This document shows positions 15,765 to 22,999 of a stretch of DNA of 32,707 nt, one piece after another. The first letter of the stretch is position 1. Every line of letters starts with the position of its first letter. The stretch is from Acidobacteriaceae bacterium (lineage in GTDB: Bacteria; Acidobacteriota; Terriglobia; Terriglobales; Acidobacteriaceae), in contig JABFXN010000261.1 of assembly GCA_013361705.1 (NCBI GenBank), positions 1 to 32,707 on the forward strand, in the 5' to 3' direction. The notes beneath the pieces were generated by a model. The model was not told the origin of the DNA. It made no database searches and saw nothing but the letters and a program-made list of their open reading frames with translations. A program made the translations under genes and the position numbers.

Positions 15765-16199
15765 ATGGGAATGAGTGCCGGTGGTGGTGGCGGCGTCTCT
15801 TCTGACATCAATGTGACGCCCATGATCGACATTCTGCTGGTGCTGCTGATCATCTTCATGGTCATCCAGCCCACGGCAGTTCATGGACTGGACACCCTGG
15901 TGCCTCAGCCGCCGAAGGACAAGAACCAGCAGGAGAACCCCAACGACCGCACCATCGTGGTGCAGGTGCTGTCCAACAATGGGCGTCCTGCGTACAAGAT
16001 CAACGACACGGACTTCGCGAAGGATGGCCTGACGCCCAAGCTGCAGGAGATCTACGCGACCCGCGCCGAAAAGGTCATGTTCGTCAAGGGTGACAAGGAC
16101 CTCGACTTCCAGTACGTCGCTGAGGTGATCGACTTCGGACACGCCGCCGGCGTGGACAACATCGGTCTGATTACACCTCGCGTCGAGGCTGGACAGTAA
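15765..16199 (+). CDS. exbD: ExbD/TolR family protein, second copy
   Basis: 144 residues, same architecture as the first copy: glycine-rich N-tail (SAGGGGG), NVTPMIDILLVLL with D22, helix about 20-36, periplasmic domain ending AGVDNIGLITPR. It differs in the juxtamembrane segment (QPTAVHGLDTLVPQPPKDKNQQ). AAGGAGA precedes the ATG; 49 bases from the first copy. The difference in the stretch after the helix suggests the copies contact different partners. Confidence 0.92.
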   Translation: MGMSAGGGGGVSSDINVTPMIDILLVLLIIFMVIQPTAVHGLDTLVPQPPKDKNQQENPNDRTIVVQVLSNNGRPAYKINDTDFAKDGLTPKLQEIYATRAEKVMFVKGDKDLDFQYVAEVIDFGHAAGVDNIGLITPRVEAGQ

Positions 16200-16297
16200 G
16201 CATACGGTGAGCTTCTGCCGCGCTTGGGCTCCCTGCTCATGCGTGTCCGGATACGCACGAGGATACGCGCCCAGAAGCACGTCGACCTATACCTTAC

Positions 16298-16326
16298 GCG
16301 GGCGGTGGCACAGAGCTGCCGCCCGC
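16298..16326 (+). other. hairpin before third exbD
   Basis: GCGGGC pairs with GCCCGC, with GGCA/TGCC inside, in the 175-base gap between second and third exbD. No T-run follows. Same style of intercistronic stem as at 15198. Confidence 0.45.
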
Positions 16327-16374
16327 GGTGTCTTTAAGACTGTGCTCGCCCGCGACTTCCTTAACGAGGTCTTT

Positions 16375-16809
16375 ATGGCATTCACAGCAGCAACCCGCGG
16401 CATCGCCTCTGAGATCAACGTCACGCCTCTGATCGACGTTCTTCTCGTTCTGCTCATTATCTTTATGGTCATTGCTCCCAGACCCAGTCATGGCATCGGC
16501 GCGGCTCTTCCCCAACCGGCAACGCATTCGGCTCCGGAACCGGTCTCTGTTCCGTTAGTAGTGCAGTTGTCCTATGGCGATCGTGGCGTTCCCGCCTATG
16601 CTTTGAACCGTCAGGAGATGGCTCCTGATGAGGTGGGCAGCCGTCTTGCAATGGCAATGAACCAGAGGCAGGACCACACCGTCTTTTTACAGGCGGATGG
16701 ACGTTTTGACTTGCAGGAGATCGCCGGCGCGATCAATACTATCCGCCGCGCGGGGGCCTCGGAAATTGGTTTGTTAACCAGAAAAGACTGCAACCAGATG
16801 AACTGCTGA
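16375..16809 (+). CDS. exbD: ExbD/TolR family protein, third copy
   Basis: 144 residues from the ATG at 16375 (ACGAGGT upstream). A GTG at 16207 is in frame, but the added 56 residues look non-coding. NVTPLIDVLLVLL with D21; periplasmic domain with SHGIGAALPQPATHSAPEPV and a C-terminal AGASEIGLLTRK followed by an unusual cysteine-containing tail (DCNQMNC). Most like the second copy in the segment after the helix (PxxxHG), suggesting that pair arose by duplication. Followed by a strong hairpin. Confidence 0.9.
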   Translation: MAFTAATRGIASEINVTPLIDVLLVLLIIFMVIAPRPSHGIGAALPQPATHSAPEPVSVPLVVQLSYGDRGVPAYALNRQEMAPDEVGSRLAMAMNQRQDHTVFLQADGRFDLQEIAGAINTIRRAGASEIGLLTRKDCNQMNC

Positions 16810-16830
16810 ACCGTCTTCGGAGGAGGGTTA

Positions 16831-16856
16831 CCACCTGATCGGTACCGATCAGGTGG
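16831..16856 (+). terminator. perfect-palindrome hairpin after third exbD
   Basis: An 11-bp perfect stem CCACCTGATCG/CGATCAGGTGG with GTAC loop, 22 bases after the stop codon, followed by a short TTTT about 10 bases later. Likely end of the ton transcript. Confidence 0.65.
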
Positions 16857-16995
16857 GCCAATCTCCTTTTCACCTTCAACTACTGGCCATGCGTCATGCT
16901 ATGCCTTTACAATCATCGTGCAAGACTGTCGCGCTTCTCGCACGCAATCCGGCAAAATCACTACATCGCGAATTCTCAAGGAGACCCTTCGTCCA

Positions 16996-17814
16996 ATGAA
17001 ATTCCAGCTACGTGTTCCGGCAATGGCCGCACTTCTCCTGGTTACGCTTCTCTCGGCCACCGGATGCAACCGTCTGAAGGCCCGCGACCAGCTCACGAAG
17101 GGCATCGCATCCTTCAAGGCCGCGAAGTACGAAGACGCTATCAATCATTTCCAGCAGGCTCTCGATTACGATCCGAGCTATGATGTGGCCCGTCTTTATC
17201 TCGCCACCACGCTGGCATCGCAGGTAGTGCCTAACCTTGAGACGCCTGAGAACCTGAAAACGGCACAACGCGCGATGGATGGTTTTCAGCAGATCCTTAC
17301 GAAGGACCCCAAGGACAAGACGGCACTGCAGCAGATGGCTTCCATCAGCTTCAACCTGAAGAAGTTTGATGATGCGAAGAACTGGCAGAAGAAGGTGATC
17401 GAGGTCGATCCCGCTGCCTCTGAGGCTTATTACACCATCGGCGTTATCGACTGGATGCAGTCGTATAAGAATGCCACCACCATCCTTGCTGCCGACGGCC
17501 TGACCGACGGAGGCGACGGCAACCCCAAGAAGAGCAAGGACGCATGCGCCAAGCTGCAGGCCCAGAACACCAACCTGGTGAACGAAGGTCTGGAGTATCT
17601 GCAGAAGGCCGTCGATAACAACGCGACCTATGAGGAAGCCATGACCTACCTCAACCTCACCTATCGCCGTAAGGCTGACCTCGAGTGCGGCAACGACCCC
17701 GCTCGCAAGGCCGACCTGGACAAGGCGCAGGAGTGGAGCGACAAGGCCATGGGCGCACGTAAGGAAAACGAGCGCAAGAAGGAAGAGAAGAACAAGGGCG
17801 GCGTCACGATGTAG
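16996..17814 (+). CDS. TPR-repeat lipoprotein
   Basis: 272 residues from the ATG at 16996; AAGGAGA lies 12 bases upstream. Signal sequence of a lipoprotein: basic KFQLR, hydrophobic 10-20, lipobox LSATGC with the acylated cysteine at 24. The mature part is helical with tetratricopeptide repeats (AKYEDAINHFQQALDYDPSYDVARLYLA; KKFDDAKNWQKKVIEVDPAASEAYYTIG in shortened form), and ends in a highly charged tail (KENERKKEEKNKGG). It lies just after the exbD cluster and has its own terminator. It may help assemble envelope complexes; no exact role can be given. Confidence 0.85.
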   Translation: MKFQLRVPAMAALLLVTLLSATGCNRLKARDQLTKGIASFKAAKYEDAINHFQQALDYDPSYDVARLYLATTLASQVVPNLETPENLKTAQRAMDGFQQILTKDPKDKTALQQMASISFNLKKFDDAKNWQKKVIEVDPAASEAYYTIGVIDWMQSYKNATTILAADGLTDGGDGNPKKSKDACAKLQAQNTNLVNEGLEYLQKAVDNNATYEEAMTYLNLTYRRKADLECGNDPARKADLDKAQEWSDKAMGARKENERKKEEKNKGGVTM

Positions 17815-17840
17815 TCTTCGCCCATGCGACGAGAAGCGCA

Positions 17841-17871
17841 AAGGCCTCCCGCAAGGGAGGCCTTCTTCTTT
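17841..17871 (+). terminator. intrinsic terminator after TPR lipoprotein gene
   Basis: A 10-bp perfect stem AAGGCCTCCC/GGGAGGCCTT with GCAA tetraloop and a CTTCTTT tail. Confidence 0.9.
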
Positions 17872-17920
17872 GCCTCTCTTTGATTACGGTGGCCCACTTT
17901 GAATGACGTTGAAGGGCCTC

Positions 17921-17948
17921 GTTGAAAGTTAAAAGTTGAAGGTTGAAG
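17921..17948 (+). repeat. 7-bp GTTGAAA-type array
   Basis: Four heptamers: GTTGAAA, GTTAAAA, GTTGAAG, GTTGAAG. They are followed by AGGTACGGCATGGGC and, 40 bases on, by palindromic element copy 3. This is the clearest composite array-segment-palindrome unit. Confidence 0.8.
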
Positions 17949-17990
17949 AGGTACGGCATGGGCAATCGAGGCCGCCTGAACCGCCCAAAC

Positions 17991-18058
17991 ACCGGGTGCC
18001 CCGGGTCCCTCCGGTCCCTCGGGGACCTGGGCATTCGCGCTGTGCGCGAACCGTCTTT
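17991..18058 (+). repeat. double-hairpin palindromic element, copy 3
   Basis: ACCGGGTGCCCCGGGTCCC, a first stem (GGTCCC.. GGGACC with an extra inserted TCCGGTCCC), then GGGCATTCGCGC with a second stem TTCGCGC/GCGCGAA, then CCGTCTTT. The inserted repeat of GGTCCC lengthens the first hairpin compared with copy 4. Confidence 0.8.
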
Positions 18059-18106
18059 ATGATTGGCAGAACGGGTCAAGCTTCGCTCGATCGTCACCCC
18101 GATAAT

Positions 18107-18190
18107 CCCACATAAACTTCGCGTATGTGGGGCATCCCACCAGACTCACCCATGCAGTACGTTTCCAACTTTCAACCTTCAACTTTCAAC
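18107..18190. repeat. hairpin plus inverted heptamer array upstream of nuclease-like gene
   Basis: A stem CCCACATA/TATGTGGG with a 9-base loop (18107-18131) is followed at 18162-18190 by heptamers in the opposite orientation (CCAACTT, TCAACCT, TCAACTT, TCAAC). The stretch 17872-18244 has no gene; it is essentially all repeat material. Confidence 0.65.
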
Positions 18191-18244
18191 TCGGCGCGCA
18201 CTCGACACCATTCCTCTTCGACGTCTAACTTCTAACAAGCGCCG

Positions 18245-19072
18245 ATGCCCCTCTCCTCCTCCCAACTCCGTCGCGAACTCTCCGCCCGCGGACTCGCGCT
18301 TGAGCGCGAGCACGAAACGACCTACGGCCGCGACGACCTGCACACGCCATCGGTCCTCTTCCAGGAAGATGAACTCGGCCAACACGGCAACTTCCATCCA
18401 TCCAGCTATCGCCGCATCCTCGCCAACCCCGCCTGGGCTGCGCGGCTCACAAAGGCATACACGGCGAGCAGCCGGGTGGCGTACGCCGCGGCGCGCCGGC
18501 GTAAGGAGCTCGACTGCGCCAACTCCTCTGATGCCCTGCTGATGAACATCGTCTGCTATCCGGGCCTGCTGGCGCGCCCGCAGGTCTGTGCCCTGCTCGG
18601 CATCGCTCCCGGTCTTACACCTGAGTTCGGAGTGCGCATGAAGGCGCCCCAGCACGGCACTCGCTCTGACCGCTCGGAGGTCGATCTCGTCCTCGGGCAC
18701 CTGCTGAACGAAGCCAAGCTCACTGAGACTGGTTTTCAGACCGCCCGTCCAGCATTGATAGAGCGCTACCGTGACCTCGAAGAGGTCTTCTTCCTCGAAG
18801 ATCTGCCCCGCAACTCCCGCGGTGACTATCTCCACTACCAGCTCCTCCGCGGAGCACTGGCAGCCCACCACTCAGGCAAGATCTACCTGGTGCTATGCGA
18901 TGCCCGCCGCTCCGACCTGCGGGAAGCCTGGTTCCAGATCATCCGCTGCGTCCGCACGGCAGACCTCCGCAGCCGCCTGGCGCTGCTCACCTGGCAGGAA
19001 CTAGCCGCCACGGTACCCAAAGGGCTGGCGGCGTTTCTGGAAAGGAAATATCGACTTCACGGCGCGCCGTGA
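18245..19072 (+). CDS. PD-(D/E)XK nuclease-like protein (PGN_0703-type)
   Basis: 275 residues, cytoplasmic. A central segment has the spacing of a PD-(D/E)XK active site: EVDLVLG (D at about 158) and then LNEAKLTETGF, where E-A-K is the ExK pair. This SD..VD / ExKxxExxF pattern recalls the PGN_0703-like PDDEXK group. The rest, with RYRDLEEVFFLEDLP and KIYLVLCDARRSDLR, fits an alpha/beta nuclease core. No methyltransferase, helicase or specificity subunit is beside it, so it is not a visible restriction system. It stands alone between repeat arrays. No ribosome site is seen before the ATG. The family call rests on motif spacing only. Confidence 0.55.
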   Translation: MPLSSSQLRRELSARGLALEREHETTYGRDDLHTPSVLFQEDELGQHGNFHPSSYRRILANPAWAARLTKAYTASSRVAYAAARRRKELDCANSSDALLMNIVCYPGLLARPQVCALLGIAPGLTPEFGVRMKAPQHGTRSDRSEVDLVLGHLLNEAKLTETGFQTARPALIERYRDLEEVFFLEDLPRNSRGDYLHYQLLRGALAAHHSGKIYLVLCDARRSDLREAWFQIIRCVRTADLRSRLALLTWQELAATVPKGLAAFLERKYRLHGAP

Positions 19073-19075
19073 ATT

Positions 19076-19110
19076 CCGGTTGCCAGTGACCAGTTTCCAG
19101 TTGCCAGTTG
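19076..19110 (+). repeat. CCAGTTG heptamer array, forward
   Basis: Five heptads: CCGGTTG, CCAGTGA, CCAGTTT, CCAGTTG, CCAGTTG. The array starts 3 bases after the stop codon of the nuclease-like gene. Confidence 0.85.
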
Positions 19111-19200
19111 AAAAGCAGCAGGCATGAGATGGATGGGCTGCGCCAGGCAACATCTCCGAAGATCTGCCGAAACTCTTCGCAACGTGCAACGTCCGATCAC

Positions 19201-19277
19201 TGGCAACTGGCAACTGGCAACTGGCAACTGGCAACTGGCAACTGGCAACCAGTAACCAGTAACCAGCAACCAGCAAC
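19201..19277 (-). repeat. TGGCAAC heptamer array, inverted
   Basis: Eleven heptads: seven TGGCAAC, two CAGTAAC, two CAGCAAC. It is inverted relative to the array at 19076-19110, so the two can pair as a long stem around a 90-base loop. It ends one base before the -10 box of the HIT gene. Confidence 0.9.
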
Positions 19278-19283
19278 TAGAAT
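19278..19283 (+). promoter_or_regulatory. -10 box of the HIT gene, likely leaderless start
   Basis: TAGAAT sits exactly 6 bases before the ATG at 19290, with no ribosome site between. That spacing places transcription start at or next to the A of ATG. No good -35 box is seen; that position is inside the heptamer array. The box is part of an 18-bp stretch repeated at 30859-30876. Confidence 0.5.
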
Positions 19284-19289
19284 CAGTCC

Positions 19290-19856
19290 ATGGACCGCCT
19301 CTGGACGCCATGGCGTTACGCGTATATCACCAAGTCTGGGCCTTCGCAGCGCAAAGGTATCCCTGAGCCTCTGAATGCCTATCCTGACGACCAGGGATGC
19401 GTCTTCTGTAATCTCATTGCTTCGGTCGACTACGCCATTGAGCATGGCATGTCAGTGGATGAAGCAGAACGCCACGGACACATCGTCACACGCGGAAAAT
19501 TCCACTACGTCGCTCTGAATGCATTTCCCTATACCAGTGGTCATGTAATGGTGGTACCGTATCTGCACACGGACGCGCTCGCGAAGCTCGACGTGGAATC
19601 AGCGCATGAGCTGATCACCATGGCCCAGCAGACGGAGCGGGCTATCCGTGCAACCTACCGGCCGGATGGGCTGAACTTTGGCCTGAACCTTGGAGAAGCT
19701 GCCGGGGCCGGCGTTGCGGCACACTTGCATCTCCACGGGCTGCCGCGATGGGTGGGGGATAATAACTTCATGCCTGTGCTGGCTGAGACTCGTATTCTGC
19801 CGGAAGATCTGGATGTCACCTGGCAGCGCCTGCGACAGGCCTTTCAGTCGCTGTAA
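19290..19856 (+). CDS. HIT-family nucleotide hydrolase/phosphorylase (Ap4A-type)
   Basis: 188 residues. The histidine triad is HLHLHGLPRW (H145, H147, H149), and the N-terminus DRLWTPWRYAYI with a CVFC pair (C37, C40) is typical of the actinobacterial-type Ap4A phosphorylase/HIT branch. It probably splits diadenosine polyphosphates or related adenylylated compounds. Length fits the branch. It has no Shine-Dalgarno; see the -10 box at 19278. It sits alone between a repeat array and a 250-base gap. Exact substrate is uncertain. Confidence 0.9.
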   Translation: MDRLWTPWRYAYITKSGPSQRKGIPEPLNAYPDDQGCVFCNLIASVDYAIEHGMSVDEAERHGHIVTRGKFHYVALNAFPYTSGHVMVVPYLHTDALAKLDVESAHELITMAQQTERAIRATYRPDGLNFGLNLGEAAGAGVAAHLHLHGLPRWVGDNNFMPVLAETRILPEDLDVTWQRLRQAFQSL

Positions 19857-20103
19857 AACCGTACGTAGCGCCAAATCGGGAATGAAAACGTCGAAAATGT
19901 GACGGTAATCACAGCTACCGGCACAAAATTGGTTCATTATGATGCAACATACGCAGTCGCTGTAAGCAACAGGGCCTGACGTCAGTCGCATCTATCCTAT
20001 TCCGTTAGAACGAACAGCTAGTACTTGCATGGATCCAAAACCCCATTTGGATGTTCCACGCCTTTTCTCGCATGGAATGTCTCCCGGCCCCCGGAGGTGT
20101 ACG

Positions 20104-20304
20104 ATGCAAAGCTCGCTCAAGGTACTACCCATCACCCCGACCATTGCCGCTGCCTCATTGATCGAACCTGAGGACGCGCGCATTACCGGCCAGACGCGGT
20201 CACTGCCGCGCCGGCTACTTGCCTTGAATATGCCCCTGAACAATGTACGCAAACCGGCCCTGAGTAGTACTCCCGTGTTGACGCCGCAAACGCGCATTGC
20301 CTAG
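20104..20304 (+). CDS. 66-residue protein, unknown, with strong ribosome site
   Basis: GGAGGTG lies 4 bases before this ATG, one of the best ribosome sites in the window, and an intrinsic terminator follows the stop codon by 20 bases. That is the strongest evidence that it is a real gene. The peptide is not recognised. It has no membrane helix, is basic in the second half (QTRSLPRRLLALNM, NNVRKPAL), and is rich in Ser, Thr and Pro. An in-frame ATG at 20029 would add 25 residues but lacks the ribosome site. The 247 bases upstream carry no gene and could hold its promoter or a leader. Confidence 0.6.
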   Translation: MQSSLKVLPITPTIAAASLIEPEDARITGQTRSLPRRLLALNMPLNNVRKPALSSTPVLTPQTRIA

Positions 20305-20324
20305 GGGACCCACCCCATAATAGC

Positions 20325-20353
20325 AAGGCCCAGAGAAATTCTCCGGGCCTTTC
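20325..20353 (+). terminator. intrinsic terminator between converging genes
   Basis: AAGGCCC pairs with GGGCCTT, with inner GAG/CTC, followed by TTTCGCATTTAA. It ends 18 bases before the stop of the minus-strand DUF4440 gene and may serve both. Confidence 0.75.
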
Positions 20354-20370
20354 GCATTTAACGTTAACGA

Positions 20371-20907
20371 TTACTTGTTATCGGCAATCTTATCGGGTTC
20401 CGGCCGCATACGGGTCGCTTCAAAGTTCACGACCTTCCATCCCCCGTTCTGCTGGCGGGCATAGACGCGGGTGTAGAGATATTTCCCGTGCAGCGGACGC
20501 CCATCCATCTCGCCGTCCACATCGACCTGAGAGGTCACGACGGCAGTGCTTCCATTGATGATCTTTACCTTCAGCTCGTCGACATCCATGCGGGTGATGT
20601 TGATCTTGCGGTTCGTCACGCGCTCGACCATCTGTTGCTTGGTCTGCACCATGCCATTGGCGGAGATACCGATGTAATCGTCGGCCATCATCTTCGACAT
20701 CGTGTCGGTATCGGCCTTCAGTTGCGCCTGGCGCCACTGCTCTTCCAACGCCTCAATCTGCCGGTGCGAATGGGGCTTGTTTCCCGCCGCAATTTTGCGT
20801 ACGCCATTCACCGGGGCCATGCCAACCTGGCGAAAAACCTGCGCGTGAATGGCGATTGGAGCCACCACGGCCAAGGCCAGCATAGCGAATTTGACTACGT
20901 ACTTCAT
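20371..20907 (-). CDS. secreted DUF4440 / SnoaL-like protein
   Basis: 178 residues from the ATG at 20907; the frame stays open far upstream, but this start gives a clean signal peptide (KYVVKFAMLALAVVAPIAIHAQ). The mature part is an NTF2-like cone fold of the DUF4440 type: helix EALEEQWRQAQLKADTDTMSKMMADDYIGIS, then a strand-rich half ending GGWKVVNFEATRM. Members are often exported and of unknown ligand. No clear ribosome site. Single gene; the broad family is confident, the function unknown. Confidence 0.82.
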   Translation of the reverse strand: MKYVVKFAMLALAVVAPIAIHAQVFRQVGMAPVNGVRKIAAGNKPHSHRQIEALEEQWRQAQLKADTDTMSKMMADDYIGISANGMVQTKQQMVERVTNRKINITRMDVDELKVKIINGSTAVVTSQVDVDGEMDGRPLHGKYLYTRVYARQQNGGWKVVNFEATRMRPEPDKIADNK

Positions 20908-21493
20908 CGGTAAGGTGTACGGAGTGTAGCCCCGTTTTCTCCGCAAAGTCAAAAGAACTTTTAGTAACCAACTACCACTTTCGCTGCACACTCTGATGCC
21001 GCGAGTTCGTAACGGGAAGCCCGTTACTACTGCACGATTTGTGGCGTCAGTGGCCATCCCGAAAGCATGCTCACCGCGTCGGAAAGATGGCGAGAGAAAG
21101 GTTGAAGATGCGGCACGACTGTGCTCGCATGGGCCCGGCTTACAGCGGTTCGGTGTCTTAATATCTGACATCGCGCACCTCCGCTTCTAATAGTTAGAAC
21201 GCAGTAGTGAGGGGGAAGGTTATCCAGTGCTTGAGGCTGGATCGTCTTTCGTTTGTCATTTCGCAAGAAGCGATTCCATGCAGGACCATCCTGTGGCGAT
21301 CATGAGGAGCACCACCAGTCGTAGCGCCAAAAGCGCAGCCAGTTCGCACTTCAGGTGCGAATGCCTTGTCGACACACTTTCCGTCGTGCTTGAAGAGAGT
21401 CCAAGCCGGCCAGCGTTCTCAGCCTTCCCCACGCCGTACGTCTTCAACCTTCAACTTGCAACTTTCAGCCATTTCTTCGAAACCCCAAAAGCA
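20908..21493. other. 586-base gap without a supported gene
   Basis: Short reading frames exist on both strands but none has a ribosome site or protein-like composition. Contents: a hairpin GTAACGGG/CCCGTTAC with a 3-base loop at 21009-21027, and an inverted heptamer array at 21442-21467 (TCAACCT, TCAACTT, GCAACTT) next to CGCCGTACG, the same flanking segment as at 17949. Confidence 0.6.
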
Positions 21494-21519
21494 AAAAGCC
21501 CGCGCGAACGCGGGCTTTT
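21494..21519 (-). terminator. intrinsic terminator of purA
   Basis: An 11-bp perfect stem AAAAGCCCGCG/CGCGGGCTTTT with a 4-base loop; on the minus strand it ends in a T-run. It begins 15 bases after the purA stop. Confidence 0.9.
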
Positions 21520-21534
21520 CTCCATCCCAAATAA

Positions 21535-22848
21535 CTACCCAATAACGCTGGCGGCAAACTCCGGCAAAACCATCGTCTGTTCGCGATCCGGGCCGGTCGA
21601 AACCATACCGATCTTCGCTCCGGTCTCCTTCTCCAGGAACTTCAGATACTCCTGCGCTTTCTTCGGCAGCTTGTCGAACTCGGTGATGCCCTCGGTCGAC
21701 TCAGCCCAGCCGGGCAGCGTGGTGTAGACCGGCTCCAGAGCCTCCAGGCCGCGAACGTCTGCCGGAATGCTCTCCGTCACCTTGCCGTCGAGCTTATAGG
21801 CGGTGCAGACCGGAATCTCCTTCAGGGAGTCCAGCACGTCCATCTTGGTCACGACCAGCCACTCCGTGCCGTTGATCATGTTGCTGTACCGCAGGATCGG
21901 CAGGTCCATCCAGCCGCAACGGCGCGGGCGTCCGGTAGAGGCGCCGTACTCATTGCCGCGCTTGCGCAGTTCCTCGCCCATCTCGCCATGGATCTCGGTC
22001 GGGAATGGACCCTCGCCCACGCGGGTGACATAAGCCTTGGTCACGCCGATCACAGTGCCGATGGCCGTTGGACCGACGCCAGTGCCGATCACGGCTCCGC
22101 CGGCCGTAGCCGAAGAGCTGGTGACAAAGGGATAGGTTCCGTGGTCGATGTCCAGCAACGCACCTTGTGCGCCCTCGAACATAATCCGCTTGCCTGCCTT
22201 CAGGCTGTCATTCATCAGGGTCGCGGTGTCGGTCACGTAGGGAGCCACCTGCTCAGCGTAGCGGGCGTACTCCTCGTAGATCTTGGCCGGGTTCAGAGGT
22301 TCAGTGCCCCACAGAGCGTGCGCGATGGAGTTCTTCTCATGGCAGGCGTTGGTGATGTGGGTGCGCAGCAGCGCCGGGTTCAGCAGGTCGATCACGCGCA
22401 GGCCGTTGCGGTGCATCTTGTCTTCGTAGGCAGGCCCAATGCCACGGCTGGTGGTGCCGATCTTCGTACGTCCGGGGGCGTTCTCGGCGGCCAGCTCGAT
22501 CATGCGGTGGTAGGGCAGAATCACCTGGGCGCGATCGCTGACAAAGAGCTGTCCGTCGACTGGCAGACCGGCCTCCTTCAGCATCTTCACCTCGGTCAGA
22601 AAGGCGGCAGGATCCATCACAACGCCATTGCCGATCACGCTGAGGCAGTCCGGCCGCAGCACGCCGCAGGGAATCAGATGCAGGACGTACTTCTTCCCCT
22701 TGATGATGACGGTGTGCCCGGCATTGTGCCCACCGGCATACCGCGCGACCACCTGAAACTTCTCTGAGAGGACATCGACAATCTTGCCCTTGCCCTCATC
22801 GCCCCACTGGGCGCCCAGTACTACTGCCGATTGCTTGACAGATGCCAC
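21535..22848 (-). CDS. purA: adenylosuccinate synthetase PurA
   Basis: Joins IMP and aspartate with GTP to give adenylosuccinate, the first step from IMP to AMP. 437 residues from the GTG at 22848 (VASVKQSAVVLGAQWGDEG), with GGAG five bases upstream; the frame stays open further upstream but through a hairpin. Motifs: GAQWGDEGKGK phosphate loop, GHNAGHTV, SRGIGPAYEDK, FEGAQGALLDIDHGTYPFVTSS in shortened view, GRPRRCGW and TKMDVLDSL. All are intact, so it should be active. A terminator-like hairpin stands directly before its ribosome site. Confidence 0.96.
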   Translation of the reverse strand: MASVKQSAVVLGAQWGDEGKGKIVDVLSEKFQVVARYAGGHNAGHTVIIKGKKYVLHLIPCGVLRPDCLSVIGNGVVMDPAAFLTEVKMLKEAGLPVDGQLFVSDRAQVILPYHRMIELAAENAPGRTKIGTTSRGIGPAYEDKMHRNGLRVIDLLNPALLRTHITNACHEKNSIAHALWGTEPLNPAKIYEEYARYAEQVAPYVTDTATLMNDSLKAGKRIMFEGAQGALLDIDHGTYPFVTSSSATAGGAVIGTGVGPTAIGTVIGVTKAYVTRVGEGPFPTEIHGEMGEELRKRGNEYGASTGRPRRCGWMDLPILRYSNMINGTEWLVVTKMDVLDSLKEIPVCTAYKLDGKVTESIPADVRGLEALEPVYTTLPGWAESTEGITEFDKLPKKAQEYLKFLEKETGAKIGMVSTGPDREQTMVLPEFAASVIG

Positions 22849-22856
22849 AGGTACTC

Positions 22857-22893
22857 CAAAAAAGGAATCGGGCGATTGGGTCGCCCGATTCCT
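22857..22893 (-). promoter_or_regulatory. terminator-like hairpin against purA ribosome site (possible attenuator)
   Basis: On the minus strand a perfect 13-bp stem (AGGAATCGGGCGA / TCGCCCGATTCCT, loop CCCAA) runs straight into TTTTTT and then GGAG of purA. Only about 8 bases lie between the T-run and the GTG, so no promoter fits after it; purA mRNA must pass through. TATAAAAT about 3 bases before the stem could be a -10 box, which would put the stem at the mRNA 5' end. Seven bases upstream (ATTGGGT, at 22917-22911) are complementary to ACCCAAT across the loop and the stem base beside each side. Confidence 0.6.
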
Positions 22894-22999
22894 AATTTTA
22901 TATCCCTGCAACCCAATTAGCCGGATATTGGGATGAGTGTTATCGAACAAAACAAGCGAGAAAGCGTCTCCCAGGCGCGATTCAGTCACAAGTTAGAAG

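Noticed and set aside
19201-19277. CRISPR-like array
   Set aside because: Units are 7 bp with no spacers; it is a simple tandem repeat. The same holds for 32624-32707.
19977-19984. TGACGTCA palindrome upstream of the 66-residue gene
   Set aside because: An 8-bp palindrome alone is expected by chance and no bacterial regulator can be assigned.
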